Positions 41,023 through 49,808 of a stretch of 64,000 bases of DNA are shown piece by piece; the stretch's first letter is position 1, and each line of letters begins with the position of its first letter. Made by a program: the position numbers and the translations under genes. Source of the DNA: Oscillospiraceae bacterium (GTDB lineage Bacteria; Bacillota; Clostridia; Oscillospirales; Oscillospiraceae); NCBI GenBank assembly GCA_015067565.1, contig SVMF01000007.1, positions 1 to 64,000 of the forward strand. Reading direction: 5' to 3'. Below the pieces are notes generated by a model, which was not told where the DNA came from, searched no databases, and was given only the letters and a program-made list of their open reading frames with translations.

Positions 41023-42300
41023 ATGATTTTGACAAAAGAACAGCAAGCGATCCTCGACGGTAAAAAGGGGGAAACGCTTGCCAAGGTTATGAAAACCCTC
41101 GTGATGTACGGCGAGGCCTTCGAGGCCGAAAAGCTCGTGCCGATTACCTCAAAGTACAATCATCTTGTGACCTCCTTCGGCCTGAAGGTCATGTCGCCTG
41201 TTTACGATCTGATGCAGCAGCTCCTCGATGCGGATGTTGCCTCGGAGCAGAAGTTTTCCGTCGACCCCCGTCCGTTGGATAAGAAGGTGCCCGCAAACTT
41301 CCTGCAGAAGCTGATCTTTCACAAGTTCATGTACACCAAGCAGGATTTTTACGAGGAACAGCTGGAAAAGCTCGGCCTCATGGATGAAAATGCCTTCACC
41401 TGCACCTGCTACATGGACGAGGTCGGCAACAAGCCGAAAAAGGGAGAAGTCCTGTCGTGGGCAGAGTCGAGTGCGGTCGTTTATGCAAACTCAGTTCTCG
41501 GTGCACGCTGCAACCGAAATTCCGGCATCATCGATATCATGGGCTCGATCGTCGGCTATGTTCCGTACTTCGGCCTGCTGACTGACGAGGGCAGAAAGGC
41601 GACTTGGATCGTCAAGGTGCGCACGACCAAACGGCCCGAGGCGCAGCTTCTCGGCTCTGCTATCGGCATGAAGGTCATGGAGGATGTGCCCTATGTCACC
41701 GGACTTGACAAGTGGCTTGGAGAGAAGCTCGACGATGCCGCCTGTGCCTATCTCAAGGATTTCGGCGCAGCGACCGCGTCAAACGGCGCAGTCGGTCTTT
41801 ACCATATTGAAAATCTGACACCGGAAGCGGTAGAGCTTGGCAAGAGCCTGATCGCTGAGGGAGCCAGAGAATATATCATTGACGATGCCGAGCTCGAGAG
41901 AGTGCAGAAGAACTATCCTGTCATCTGGAAAAATCCCGATGCAACCCCCAAGCTCTGCTTCGTGGGCTGTCCCCATCTTTCGCTGCAGCAGCTCAAGGAT
42001 TGGACAGAAAAACTCGAGACGGAGCTGAAGAAAAACGGCAGGAAGAAGGTCACGATCAAGACAGTCTTCACCGCAGCGCCGGCGGTTTTGAAGGCATTTG
42101 AGGCCACCGAATATGCCGCAAGACTCAAAACGACGGGTGTCATCACATCCTATATCTGCCCTCTGATGTACATGAACAATCCTCTTTGCAAGAAGATGCC
42201 TGTCATCACATCGTCCAACAAACTCCGCACCTATACGAGCGCAAGATATTACACCGATGCGGAGATTCTCAAGGCAATCACGGGAGGAAAAACGAAATGA
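41023..42300 (+). CDS. Aconitase X large (catalytic) subunit
   Basis: A 425-residue protein of the AcnX/DUF521 family: MILTKEQQAILDGKKGETLA, YGEAFEAEKLVPITSKYNHL, CTCYMDEVGNKP and VLGARCNRNSGIIDIMGSIVGYVPYFGLL. Conserved cysteines are present for an Fe-S cluster. Known members dehydrate cis-3-hydroxy-L-proline (bacteria) or phosphomevalonate (archaea). The substrate here cannot be assigned. AAGGAG precedes the ATG at 41023. The small subunit follows with an ATGA overlap. Confidence 0.92.
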   Translation: MILTKEQQAILDGKKGETLAKVMKTLVMYGEAFEAEKLVPITSKYNHLVTSFGLKVMSPVYDLMQQLLDADVASEQKFSVDPRPLDKKVPANFLQKLIFHKFMYTKQDFYEEQLEKLGLMDENAFTCTCYMDEVGNKPKKGEVLSWAESSAVVYANSVLGARCNRNSGIIDIMGSIVGYVPYFGLLTDEGRKATWIVKVRTTKRPEAQLLGSAIGMKVMEDVPYVTGLDKWLGEKLDDAACAYLKDFGAATASNGAVGLYHIENLTPEAVELGKSLIAEGAREYIIDDAELERVQKNYPVIWKNPDATPKLCFVGCPHLSLQQLKDWTEKLETELKKNGRKKVTIKTVFTAAPAVLKAFEATEYAARLKTTGVITSYICPLMYMNNPLCKKMPVITSSNKLRTYTSARYYTDAEILKAITGGKTK

Positions 42301-42743
42301 AACAGTTTAAGGGAAGAGTGATCACCCCCGGAGAGGTTACGGCAGAGGCTGTGGTGACGAAAGAGGGCTTCAATACGCTTGCTTCGCTCCAAATGGCCCT
42401 GCAGTTTGGTGATAAAGAGGTCAAATGCGGCGATCAGAGCAATACCGAGCTCTATGGAAAGCCTCTGCTTGGCAAGGCTCTTTGCTTGCCGCAGACCATC
42501 GGCTCGACCACAGGTGGCTTGGTGCTCTACTGCGCCTGCGCCATGGAGAAGAACCCTGCCTGTATGCTCTTTGCAAACCATATCGACTCTCTGGCTGCGG
42601 CAGGTGCGGTTTTGGCTGAGGTCTGGATCGACAATGTAACGATGCCCGTGATCGACTCGCTCGGCGAGGAATTCCTGCGCTATGTAAAAGATGGCATGAA
42701 GATTACGGTCAAGGCTGGCGGCATCGTCGAGGTGGAAGCATAA
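42297..42743 (+). CDS. Aconitase X small (swivel) subunit
   Basis: A 148-residue DUF126-type swivel domain: FKGRVITPGEVTAEAVVTKEG and the conserved LPQTIGSTTGGLVLY, whose serine lies at the active site, then DSLAAAGAVLAEVWID. It completes the two-subunit form of AcnX. It starts within the stop codon of the large subunit. The operon ends with a strong hairpin shared with the convergent WYL gene. Confidence 0.92.
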   Translation: MKQFKGRVITPGEVTAEAVVTKEGFNTLASLQMALQFGDKEVKCGDQSNTELYGKPLLGKALCLPQTIGSTTGGLVLYCACAMEKNPACMLFANHIDSLAAAGAVLAEVWIDNVTMPVIDSLGEEFLRYVKDGMKITVKAGGIVEVEA

Positions 42744-42749
42744 ACAATG

Positions 42750-42787
42750 AAAGCACTGTAGCATATCACTTTGCTACAGTGCTTTTT
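42750..42787. terminator. Bidirectional terminator between aconitase X and WYL regulator
   Basis: AAAGCACTGTAGCA / TGCTACAGTGCTTT-type stem with A and T runs on either side, directly between two convergent stop codons. Confidence 0.92.
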
Positions 42788-43771
42788 CTATTTTTCATCA
42801 ATGGCTGCGGTGACAGCCTGACAGAAATTGCGATATTCGTCAACGGCTTTTTTGGGTGAGAGAATGGTTGCCCGACCGCCGAACCCTGCAAGCCAACCCA
42901 AGAAATTGGGAGACAAGGACAACTGCACGGTGAATACAAAGTGTTTTTCGCCGCTCGGTACGAGTACGAGATCTCTGCCGAAGCGATCGAGAACCACGCC
43001 TGCAAGCGAATTTTCAAAGCGGAGCTTGACCTGCATTCGTTTGCCGCGGTACATTCCAAAGATCTCTTTGGAATAGGCGGAAGGATCAAAATCTTTTGTT
43101 TCCTCGGTCACGATGCAGGTGTTTTCTGTGATCAGAACATCCTCCATCTTGTCCACGCGGTAGTGCGTCAGGCCGTGGCGCTCGCTATGGGCGATCAGAT
43201 AATAATTCTCGTCGTCCCACAAAAGCGCATAGGGACTGGCTGTATAACGGTTCGGGCGGAAATGCTTTTGGCGATCGATCCCCCAATCAAAATAGCGGAA
43301 GCTTACCTGGCGGCTCTGCGCAATTGCCTCGTGCAGGGTGTCGATGTTCTCAAAGGCATCTACGCTGGAGGATTTGACACGGCCCGACAGGACGATCTGT
43401 CGTCTTAAAAGGGCGGCCTGATGCTCGCTGGACAGACTTGCCAGCTTGCGGATGAGGCTTGCCGACTGTGTGGGGGTCAGGAAACGAGACGACAGCACGG
43501 CGTCGATCAGGAACTTGATCTCCGAGAGCTCGAAATCACGCTCGGCAACATAGTAGCCCGACGGCTTGCTGCGTCGATAGAAAACCTCCATACCGTACTC
43601 GTAGAGCGAGAGGAAATCGTCGTAAATACTCTTGCGCTCGGCACGGATGCCCTTCGAGGCCAGATGATCGATCAATTCGGAGATCGATGCGGGATGGGCT
43701 TCGTCGGTGTTGCGGCGCAGATAATCTCTTAAATACAGAAGCTTCAGTTTTTGCTGCTTGCTCTTTGGCAT
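42788..43771 (-). CDS. WYL-domain transcriptional regulator
   Basis: A 327-residue protein. An N-terminal winged helix (QQKLKLLYLRDYLRRNTDEAH) is followed by the WYL ligand domain (RQVSFRYFDWGIDRQKHF, PYALLWDDENYYLIAHSERH) and a C-terminal WCX segment ending GGRATILSPKKAVDEYRNFC. These sense small molecules or nucleic acids. The ATG at 43771 is at a better distance from GAGGTG than the one at 43777. The track's 764-residue ORF runs antisense through the transporter and is not real. It lies just beyond the AcnX operon, which it may control. Confidence 0.9.
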   Translation of the reverse strand: MPKSKQQKLKLLYLRDYLRRNTDEAHPASISELIDHLASKGIRAERKSIYDDFLSLYEYGMEVFYRRSKPSGYYVAERDFELSEIKFLIDAVLSSRFLTPTQSASLIRKLASLSSEHQAALLRRQIVLSGRVKSSSVDAFENIDTLHEAIAQSRQVSFRYFDWGIDRQKHFRPNRYTASPYALLWDDENYYLIAHSERHGLTHYRVDKMEDVLITENTCIVTEETKDFDPSAYSKEIFGMYRGKRMQVKLRFENSLAGVVLDRFGRDLVLVPSGEKHFVFTVQLSLSPNFLGWLAGFGGRATILSPKKAVDEYRNFCQAVTAAIDEK

Positions 43772-43813
43772 AACCATCACCTCTCTATTACGATACCATA
43801 AATCGGACAGTAA

Positions 43814-43862
43814 ATGCAAGTGTTTTTCTGCACTTGCACTTTTTGTAACTTCGTGGTATACT
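43814..43862. promoter_or_regulatory. Divergent promoters and operator between WYL regulator and transporter
   Basis: The inverted repeat TGCAAGTG (43815) / CACTTGCA (43831) covers both -35 elements: TTGCAT for the WYL gene on the minus strand and TTGCAC (43834) with TATACT (43857) for the transporter. The half site GCAAG also occurs in the operator at 38859. The WYL protein is the obvious candidate to bind both. Confidence 0.65.
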
Positions 43863-43891
43863 AAAAAGAAACAAACGAAAGGAGAATGCGT

Positions 43892-45193
43892 ATGAAATTG
43901 CGTCATAACGATAAATTTTTCAAATGGGGCATCACGGCCTTTCTGGTCTTTGTGGCAGGTGCGCTGTTTTGGATCATTTTTTCCAATTTCGGTGGGTTTT
44001 ATGAGCTGATCCTGGACCTGATCGCCATTCTCTCTCCGATTCTCTACGGCTGTTTCTTTGCATATCTGATGAATCCTGTGATGGAATTTACCATCCGTAT
44101 GGTCGATAAACTCCTGGGAAAAACGAAGCTCAAGGAAAGAACTGTGCACAAAATCAGCAAGCCTTGCGGTGTGCTGGTTGCGGTGATTGTGCTGCTCGGG
44201 GCGATGTATGCCCTCATTGCGCTGATCGTGCCAAACATCATTGCAAGCCTGGAGGAGCTTCTGACGAAGGAACGCCTGCAGGGCTACTATGACACCATTC
44301 TCGGCTGGGTGAACAATGTGTTTGCCGGTACGGCCTTTGCGCAGTGGGTCAAGGAAAATTTGCAGAGCGTCTTCACTTTGGCGCAGGATATCATCGGAAA
44401 GATCAATCTGTCGGGTGTTGTTTCGGACATCTTTAGTGCGGGTGTGAGTGTGGTCAGCGGCCTGTTCAGCTTCCTCATTGGCATCGTGGCAGCTGTGTAT
44501 ATCCTCATTTACAAAAAGCAGCTGTGCTCCCAGTCGAAGAAGCTCGTCACATCCTTCCTGAGAAACGACCATGCAGACCGCGTCTTTGAGATTGCACGCC
44601 GCACCAATCGCATTTTCAGCGGCTATGTGATTGGCAAGATCCTTGATGCGCTCCTGGTTGGTGTGATCACCTATGTTGTCCTTTTGATTATGGGAATGCC
44701 TTTTGCGGTGCTGATTGCCACGATTGTCGGCATCACGAACATCATTCCGTATTTCGGCCCGTTTATCGGTGCGGCGCCGTCGGCGTTGTTGCTGCTGATC
44801 GAGAATCCGATTGATGCGCTGTATTTCATCATTTTCATCGTCATTTTGCAGATGATTGACGGCAATATCATCGAAAACCGTATCATGGGTCTTCAGCTCG
44901 GCATTTCCGACTTCTGGGTATTGGTCTCTATTTTGCTCTTTGGCGGTGTGTTCGGATTTGCCGGAATGCTGCTGGGTGTGCCGATCTTTGCGGTGATCTA
45001 TTCTCTGATTTCCGACGCAGTCAACAAGCGCCTGCGTCGCAAGAGATTCCCCGTCGAGACGGAATTGTATTACACGATGCACAGTGTCAACGACCTGCCG
45101 ATTACCAAACCTACCTCCGTTTCCTATATCACGATGGAACCAAGCTACGATCTGAACGTTGAACCGGAGGATGAGTTTGAGGATTTTGACTGA
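43892..45193 (+). CDS. AI-2E family transporter
   Basis: A 433-residue polytopic protein of the AI-2E/PerM superfamily with about eight membrane segments: an N-terminal pair, a long loop, and a C-terminal half with ITNIIPYFGPFIGAAPSALLLL and LLGVPIFAVIYSLI, both conserved. Members export AI-2, export auxin-like compounds or act in ion antiport; the substrate here is unknown. It ends in an acidic tail (EPEDEFEDFD). The ATG at 43892 is preferred to the ATG two codons earlier, which touches the GGAG. Confidence 0.88.
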   Translation: MKLRHNDKFFKWGITAFLVFVAGALFWIIFSNFGGFYELILDLIAILSPILYGCFFAYLMNPVMEFTIRMVDKLLGKTKLKERTVHKISKPCGVLVAVIVLLGAMYALIALIVPNIIASLEELLTKERLQGYYDTILGWVNNVFAGTAFAQWVKENLQSVFTLAQDIIGKINLSGVVSDIFSAGVSVVSGLFSFLIGIVAAVYILIYKKQLCSQSKKLVTSFLRNDHADRVFEIARRTNRIFSGYVIGKILDALLVGVITYVVLLIMGMPFAVLIATIVGITNIIPYFGPFIGAAPSALLLLIENPIDALYFIIFIVILQMIDGNIIENRIMGLQLGISDFWVLVSILLFGGVFGFAGMLLGVPIFAVIYSLISDAVNKRLRRKRFPVETELYYTMHSVNDLPITKPTSVSYITMEPSYDLNVEPEDEFEDFD

Positions 45194-45210
45194 CTGAAAG
45201 GAGAACGCAT

Positions 45211-45480
45211 ATGATCACGGTATTCAACAGAACCCGATTGCTGACCGAGCAGAATCCGGAAAAGCTGGCCATCCTGCGCAGCAAGCTGAAAGCACAAAAT
45301 ATTCCTTTTTATCTGAAAACGACCTGCTCGGAGGGCTATTTCGGCAGAGCGGCCAATGCCAAGGCGGCCATGCAGTCATCGAACTGCGTGTCCTATAACG
45401 ATGTTTCCGCACGGAGCTATGTCTACTATATCTACGTGCGCAAGAAGGATCTGGCCCGTGCAAAACGGGCGATCACATAA
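45211..45480 (+). CDS. Small hypothetical protein
   Basis: An 89-residue basic protein (TVFNRTRLLTEQNPEKLAIL, ending KKDLARAKRAIT). The pattern of an N-terminal helix and a closing VYYIYVRKKDLARA faintly resembles DUF2007-type signal-transducing proteins. This is a weak impression. AAAGGAG precedes the ATG. It sits 17 bases after the transporter and ahead of the cell-wall genes. Confidence 0.6.
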   Translation: MITVFNRTRLLTEQNPEKLAILRSKLKAQNIPFYLKTTCSEGYFGRAANAKAAMQSSNCVSYNDVSARSYVYYIYVRKKDLARAKRAIT

Positions 45481-45546
45481 GATGAGATTTTTTTCGAACA
45501 CACAGAGCTTTCTGTGTGTTCGGTGCATTGACAAGGAGGTGGGAAG

Positions 45547-47289
45547 ATGCAATTTTTTGAAGCAGTCGGGGAGTATTTGCAGACCGATGGAAGTGCCCTG
45601 GCGCAAACCTTTTGCTCCATTTGGCGTTTTGTCGCGCCGGCGCTTGCTGCGCTGATCCTCTACCGATGCATCAAGCCTTTGTTGCGTTTTCGCCGGGAAC
45701 CAGAGCTGTGGGCATGGCTTTTGACACCCGATGGTGAGCAGCTCCCCGTGACGCATTGGGAGAGTATCATCGGACGAGCCAAAAGCAGTGATATCGTGAT
45801 GAAATTTCCCACGGTGTCGAGAAGCCACGCGGTTCTGACGCGCTATGATGACGGCAGTTGGTCCATTACGGACATCGGCGGCCGCGGCGCGGTGACGGTT
45901 AACGGCAAAAAGGTTGTTGTCAGTGCTGTGCAATACGGCGATATCATCTCTCTGGGGGGCTTGGAAATGAAGCTGATGCCCTTGAGTGCCGAAGAGATCG
46001 AAGATCAGAATTACTACCGTACCCGCCCTAACGATGTTTCGATGCCCGGCTTGACGCTGTTGCTTTTGACCATATTCCAGCTTCTGTCTGTGCTGCAGCT
46101 GTGGACTGCGTGCGAGGCTAAGGCTCTGCTTGATATTACGATCGCCTTCGGCACACTCATTGGGCTGCAGTGGGTGCTGTATTTCACACTGAGGCTGATG
46201 CGGCGAAGCGGATTTGAGGTCGAGACGATCGCACTGTTCTTGTCCACGATCGGCCTTGCGGTGATCGCCTCGTCGGCACCGCACGACATGATGAAGCAGA
46301 TCGTCTGCATTTTTGGTGGCATCGTGATCTACTTTGTGATCTCTTGGTCGCTGCGCGATCTGTCGAGAGCCAAAACGGTGCGCTATATTGCTGCCGTGGC
46401 TGGCATTTTGTTGCTTTTGATCAACCTCGTCATCGGTCAGGAGATCAATGGAGCAAGAAACTGGATCGCTATCGGCCCGATGAGCTTCCAGCCTTCTGAG
46501 ATCGTCAAGCTGTGCTTCATCCTGGTGGGCGCGTCGACGATGGACCGTGTGGTCAGCAAGCGAAATGTGCTGAGCTTTTTGATCTATTCCGTGCTGATGT
46601 GCGGTTGCCTTGCGCTGATGAAGGATTTTGGTGCGGCGCTGATCTTCTTTGTGACCTTCCTTGTGATTGCATTTATGCGCTCAGGCAGCTTCTCGACCGT
46701 GACGCTTGCCATTGCGGCGGTCGTGTTTGCGGTGCTAATCCTTTTGCTCTATTTTGAGGACTACAGCGGTTATATCCAACGGCGCTTCTCTGTCTGGGGC
46801 AACGTCTGGGATGATCCGTACAACATGGGCTACCAACAGGTCAGAGCGATGATGTGCCTGGCTTCGGGCGGCCTGCTCGGACTCGGTGCGGGCAACGGAT
46901 GGCTGCACCATGTTGCGGCGGCCGATACAGACCTCGTCTTTGCCTTCGTTGGCGAGGAATGGGGCTTCCTGATTGCTGTGATGTGCGTTCTTGCCATCGT
47001 TGCACTTGCGGTGTTTGTGTTCCGCTCCTGTGTGGTTGCACGCAGCAGCTTTTATACCATTGCGGCCTGCGCAGCGGCAACTGTTCTGATCATGCAGACG
47101 ATTCTGAATGTGTTCGGCACGATGGACCTGCTGCCTCTGACGGGTGTCACATTCCCGTTTGTTTCCCACGGCGGCTCGAGTATGCTATGCTGTTGGGGCC
47201 TCTTGGCCTTTATCAAATGCGTCGATACCCGGCAGAATGCTTCTGTGGCGGTCAAGACGATCAAGATGCCGGAGGTGGAGTATGAATAA
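45547..47289 (+). CDS. FHA domain-FtsW/RodA (SEDS) fusion protein
   Basis: A 580-residue protein. After one N-terminal membrane helix comes an FHA domain (SIIGRAKSSDIVMKFPTVSRSHAVL, with the GR and SRSH phosphothreonine-binding residues), up to about residue 140. The rest is a SEDS polymerase with ten helices: GARNWIAIGPMSFQPSEIVKL, ALMKDFGAALIFF and the closing TGVTFPFVSHGGSSML. SEDS proteins polymerise peptidoglycan glycan strands. The class B PBP starts within its last codons. The FHA domain implies control by Ser/Thr phosphorylation. Confidence 0.93.
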   Translation: MQFFEAVGEYLQTDGSALAQTFCSIWRFVAPALAALILYRCIKPLLRFRREPELWAWLLTPDGEQLPVTHWESIIGRAKSSDIVMKFPTVSRSHAVLTRYDDGSWSITDIGGRGAVTVNGKKVVVSAVQYGDIISLGGLEMKLMPLSAEEIEDQNYYRTRPNDVSMPGLTLLLLTIFQLLSVLQLWTACEAKALLDITIAFGTLIGLQWVLYFTLRLMRRSGFEVETIALFLSTIGLAVIASSAPHDMMKQIVCIFGGIVIYFVISWSLRDLSRAKTVRYIAAVAGILLLLINLVIGQEINGARNWIAIGPMSFQPSEIVKLCFILVGASTMDRVVSKRNVLSFLIYSVLMCGCLALMKDFGAALIFFVTFLVIAFMRSGSFSTVTLAIAAVVFAVLILLLYFEDYSGYIQRRFSVWGNVWDDPYNMGYQQVRAMMCLASGGLLGLGAGNGWLHHVAAADTDLVFAFVGEEWGFLIAVMCVLAIVALAVFVFRSCVVARSSFYTIAACAAATVLIMQTILNVFGTMDLLPLTGVTFPFVSHGGSSMLCCWGLLAFIKCVDTRQNASVAVKTIKMPEVEYE

Positions 47290-48664
47290 GCTTGCAAAGC
47301 GCGCATGGTTTTCCCTTGTGCTTGCCGGAGTTCTTCTCTTTGGCCTTGGCGTCATCATCTTCCGTTATGGGACCGATGCAGCAATGTGGGTTGGCTTCCG
47401 AAGCAATCCGTCCGTACAGATGGGCGGCGCACTCAACAGCTATTCGGTTTGTCTGCGTGACGGAACGACAGTCCTGGATACCGCCGATTCGATTCATTAT
47501 GCTGACGATGCGGCGCTGCGTGCATCTATGCTGCACCTTCTGGGGGACGGGGGCAATGTTTCTTCCTATGTGACCGATGCCTACGGCGACGAGCTGGCAG
47601 GCTTTGACCACTTTGGCGGTGTATATAGCTCGGAGGAGGAACAGGGGAAAATGACCCTCACCATCAGTCCCATGGTACAAAAAACAGCCTATCATGCCAT
47701 GCAGGGCAGGAAGGGCGTTGTGGGCGTGTACAATTATCAGACGGGTGAGGTCTTGTGTCTGCTCTCTACACCGACCTACGACCCGGCCAATCCGCCCCAG
47801 ACGATCTATGCCTCTGACGGTAGTGTGCTTCCTGAGTATGACGGTGTGTATTTTAACCGCTTCATTCGCTCGACTTACATTCCTGGCTCGACCTTCAAAC
47901 TCGTGACGGCTGCGGCTGCAATTGAGCGCATGGACGACATCGAAACGCGCACCTTTGAATGCAATGGCTCAATCTATATCGGTGGACGGCAGATCGAATG
48001 TGCCGGTGGCAAGGCACATGGCACGATCGGCTTCCGCGATGCGTTGGCAAAGTCTTGCAATGTCGCTTTCGCTCAGATATCCGACGAGCTCGGCAAGGAG
48101 ATTCTGGCCGAGTTCGCAGAAAAGTCGCGCATTGGCGAGCGTTTGGAATTTGATGGTCTGAAAACCACACCGGGTGGTGTACGATGGGATGGGGCTGACT
48201 CTCATGCGGTGGCCTGGGCCGGCATCGGGCAGGGCAGTGACCTGATCAATCCGTGTCAGTTTATGACATTCGTTGGCGCCATCGCAAATGGTGGCCGCGC
48301 GGCGGTTCCCTATGTTGTCGAGCGGATCATTTATGGTGGTGATGAGAAATACAAGGCAGAAACGCAGATGCGATCCTTCCTGAATAAGCAGACGGCTGAC
48401 CGCACAGCAGACCTGATGTGCTATGCTGTGGATACGAACTATAGCTGGTCGGGCGTGTTTGCGGGACTGAGATCGGGCGGCAAGTCCGGTACGGCAGAGC
48501 GTGATGGCAGCACACACGATGCGCTGTATGTCGGTTTCAGCCGTGATCCCGACTATCCGCTGGCCTATATTGTCGTTGTGGAGGGGGGCGGCTCGGGCAG
48601 CGCGACCTGCCTTCCCATTGTGCAGCAGGTACTCAATGCTTGTGTCGCAGCTATGGATGAATAA
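47282..48664 (+). CDS. Class B penicillin-binding protein
   Basis: A 460-residue transpeptidase with an N-terminal anchor (AWFSLVLAGVLLFGLGVIIF). The active-site motifs are present: PGSTFKLVTAA (SxxK), KSCNVAF (SxN) and GKSGTAE (KSG in place of KTG). It cross-links peptidoglycan made by the SEDS protein. It is shorter than typical PBP2/PBP3, as in PbpA-type partners of actinobacteria and Clostridia. The ATG at 47282 follows GGAGGTGG and overlaps the SEDS gene by eight bases; the track's longer start is wrong. Confidence 0.93.
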   Translation: MNKLAKRAWFSLVLAGVLLFGLGVIIFRYGTDAAMWVGFRSNPSVQMGGALNSYSVCLRDGTTVLDTADSIHYADDAALRASMLHLLGDGGNVSSYVTDAYGDELAGFDHFGGVYSSEEEQGKMTLTISPMVQKTAYHAMQGRKGVVGVYNYQTGEVLCLLSTPTYDPANPPQTIYASDGSVLPEYDGVYFNRFIRSTYIPGSTFKLVTAAAAIERMDDIETRTFECNGSIYIGGRQIECAGGKAHGTIGFRDALAKSCNVAFAQISDELGKEILAEFAEKSRIGERLEFDGLKTTPGGVRWDGADSHAVAWAGIGQGSDLINPCQFMTFVGAIANGGRAAVPYVVERIIYGGDEKYKAETQMRSFLNKQTADRTADLMCYAVDTNYSWSGVFAGLRSGGKSGTAERDGSTHDALYVGFSRDPDYPLAYIVVVEGGGSGSATCLPIVQQVLNACVAAMDE

Positions 48665-48670
48665 GCAAAA

Positions 48671-48704
48671 GAAATCCTTCGCCAAAGCGGCGAAGGATTT
48701 CTTG
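48671..48704 (+). terminator. Terminator of FHA-SEDS/PBP operon
   Basis: GAAATCCTTCGCC / GGCGAAGGATTTC stem with a short loop. The T-run is poor. Confidence 0.75.
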
Positions 48705-48715
48705 CATCATGAATG

Positions 48716-48752
48716 AAAAACCTCTCTGCAGTTCTTGCAGAGAGGTTTTTGT
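48716..48752 (-). terminator. Terminator of rpsF-ssb-rpsR operon
   Basis: AAAAACCTCTCTGCA / TGCAGAGAGGTTTTT stem, six bases past the rpsR stop; A and T runs make it usable in both directions. Confidence 0.9.
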
Positions 48753-48758
48753 CGAAAA

Positions 48759-48995
48759 TTAGTCGGCGACGTAGGGCAGCAGGGCGATCATGCGAGCACG
48801 CTTGATAGCGATGGTCAGCTGACGCTGATGAGCTGCACAGGTACCGGTGGTACGGCGAGGCAGAATCTTACCGCGCTCGGAAGTGTAGCGGCGGAGCTTG
48901 CCTGCGTCCTTGAAGTCGATGCTCGTAACCTTATCGACGCAGAAGTTACATACCTTCTTGCGCTTGCGCGGGCGAGCGACCTTCTCGTTAGCCAT
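48759..48995 (-). CDS. rpsR: 30S ribosomal protein bS18
   Basis: A 78-residue protein with [39 protein letters not shown] and [18 protein letters not shown]. It pairs with bS6 on the 30S platform. The cysteines (CNFC and a third at TGTCAAHQ) indicate the zinc-binding form. Last gene of the rpsF-ssb-rpsR operon. Confidence 0.97.
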   Translation of the reverse strand: MANEKVARPRKRKKVCNFCVDKVTSIDFKDAGKLRRYTSERGKILPRRTTGTCAAHQRQLTIAIKRARMIALLPYVAD

Positions 48996-49037
48996 GAACG
49001 AAATCCTCCTTCTTACATACTCAAGCAGAAAAGTTAC

Positions 49038-49499
49038 TTAGAACGGCAGCTGGCTGTCGTCGTCCTCGATCATCGAGAAACCTGCATCAGCCATGGGAGC
49101 AGCGGGAGCGGCATAGCCATAGTTGTTGGTCGGAGCTGCGTAGCTCTGTGGAGCACTGTAGCCGCTGTCACTACCTTCGCGCTTGGAATCACCGAAATAG
49201 ACATTGTCGGCGATGACTTCGGCGCTGCGGCGCTTGTTACCGTCCTTGTCGTTCCAGTTACGAATCTGGAGACGACCGGAAACCACTGCCATACGACCCT
49301 TGGCAAAATACTTGCTGACGAACTCAGCAGTATTTCTCCATGCGACGATGTCAATGAAATCCGTCTCGCGTTCGCCGGTGGTGTTCGCAAAATCACGATC
49401 CACTGCGAGCGAGAACGTGGCCACGGCGATGCCGGAGCTGGTCCGACGGAGCTCGGGGTCACGGGTAAGACGACCCATGAGAACGATATGGTTCAACAT
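49038..49499 (-). CDS. ssb: Single-stranded DNA-binding protein
   Basis: A 153-residue protein. The OB fold (MLNHIVLMGRLTRDPELR, DIVAWRNTAEFVSKYFAKG, VSGRLQIRNW) is followed by a flexible Tyr/Ala/Pro-rich tail and the acidic tip DDDSQLPF, which docks SSB partners. It coats single-stranded DNA in replication and repair. It lies between rpsF and rpsR, the standard order. Confidence 0.97.
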   Translation of the reverse strand: MLNHIVLMGRLTRDPELRRTSSGIAVATFSLAVDRDFANTTGERETDFIDIVAWRNTAEFVSKYFAKGRMAVVSGRLQIRNWNDKDGNKRRSAEVIADNVYFGDSKREGSDSGYSAPQSYAAPTNNYGYAAPAAPMADAGFSMIEDDDSQLPF

Positions 49500-49511
49500 G
49501 ATTTGGCCTCC

Positions 49512-49808
49512 TTACGCTTCGACTGCGACGATGATGGAACGCAGGATGCCATCAGTGATCTTGAACACACGGTCCAGCTCTGCGGGGAGCTCGGGCTTGC
49601 ATTCGCAGGTCATGAGGACATAGTAGCCTTCGGGCAGATCGTTGATGGGATAAGCAAGACGGCGCTTGCCCCACTCCTCGATACCGGTCAGAGTACCTTC
49701 TGCCTCAACCATCGCCTTGAACTTTTCCACGAGAGCAGCAATACCCTCTTCACCCTTCGCGGGATCGATGATATAGATGATCTCATACTTTGCGGAAATC
49801 TTAGCCAT
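49512..49808 (-). CDS. rpsF: 30S ribosomal protein bS6
   Basis: A 98-residue protein: KYEIIYIIDPAKGEEGIAAL, EWGKRRLAYPINDLPEGYYV and FKITDGILRSIIVAVE. It binds bS18 on the 30S subunit. The ATG at 49808 follows GGAGGTG; the longer track start at 49916 is in the promoter. First gene of the operon. Confidence 0.97.
   Translation of the reverse strand: MAKISAKYEIIYIIDPAKGEEGIAALVEKFKAMVEAEGTLTGIEEWGKRRLAYPINDLPEGYYVLMTCECKPELPAELDRVFKITDGILRSIIVAVEA

Noticed and set aside
42788-45082. 764-residue minus-strand ORF
   Set aside because: Only the last 327 residues are the WYL regulator. The rest is antisense to the AI-2E transporter and crosses the divergent promoters.
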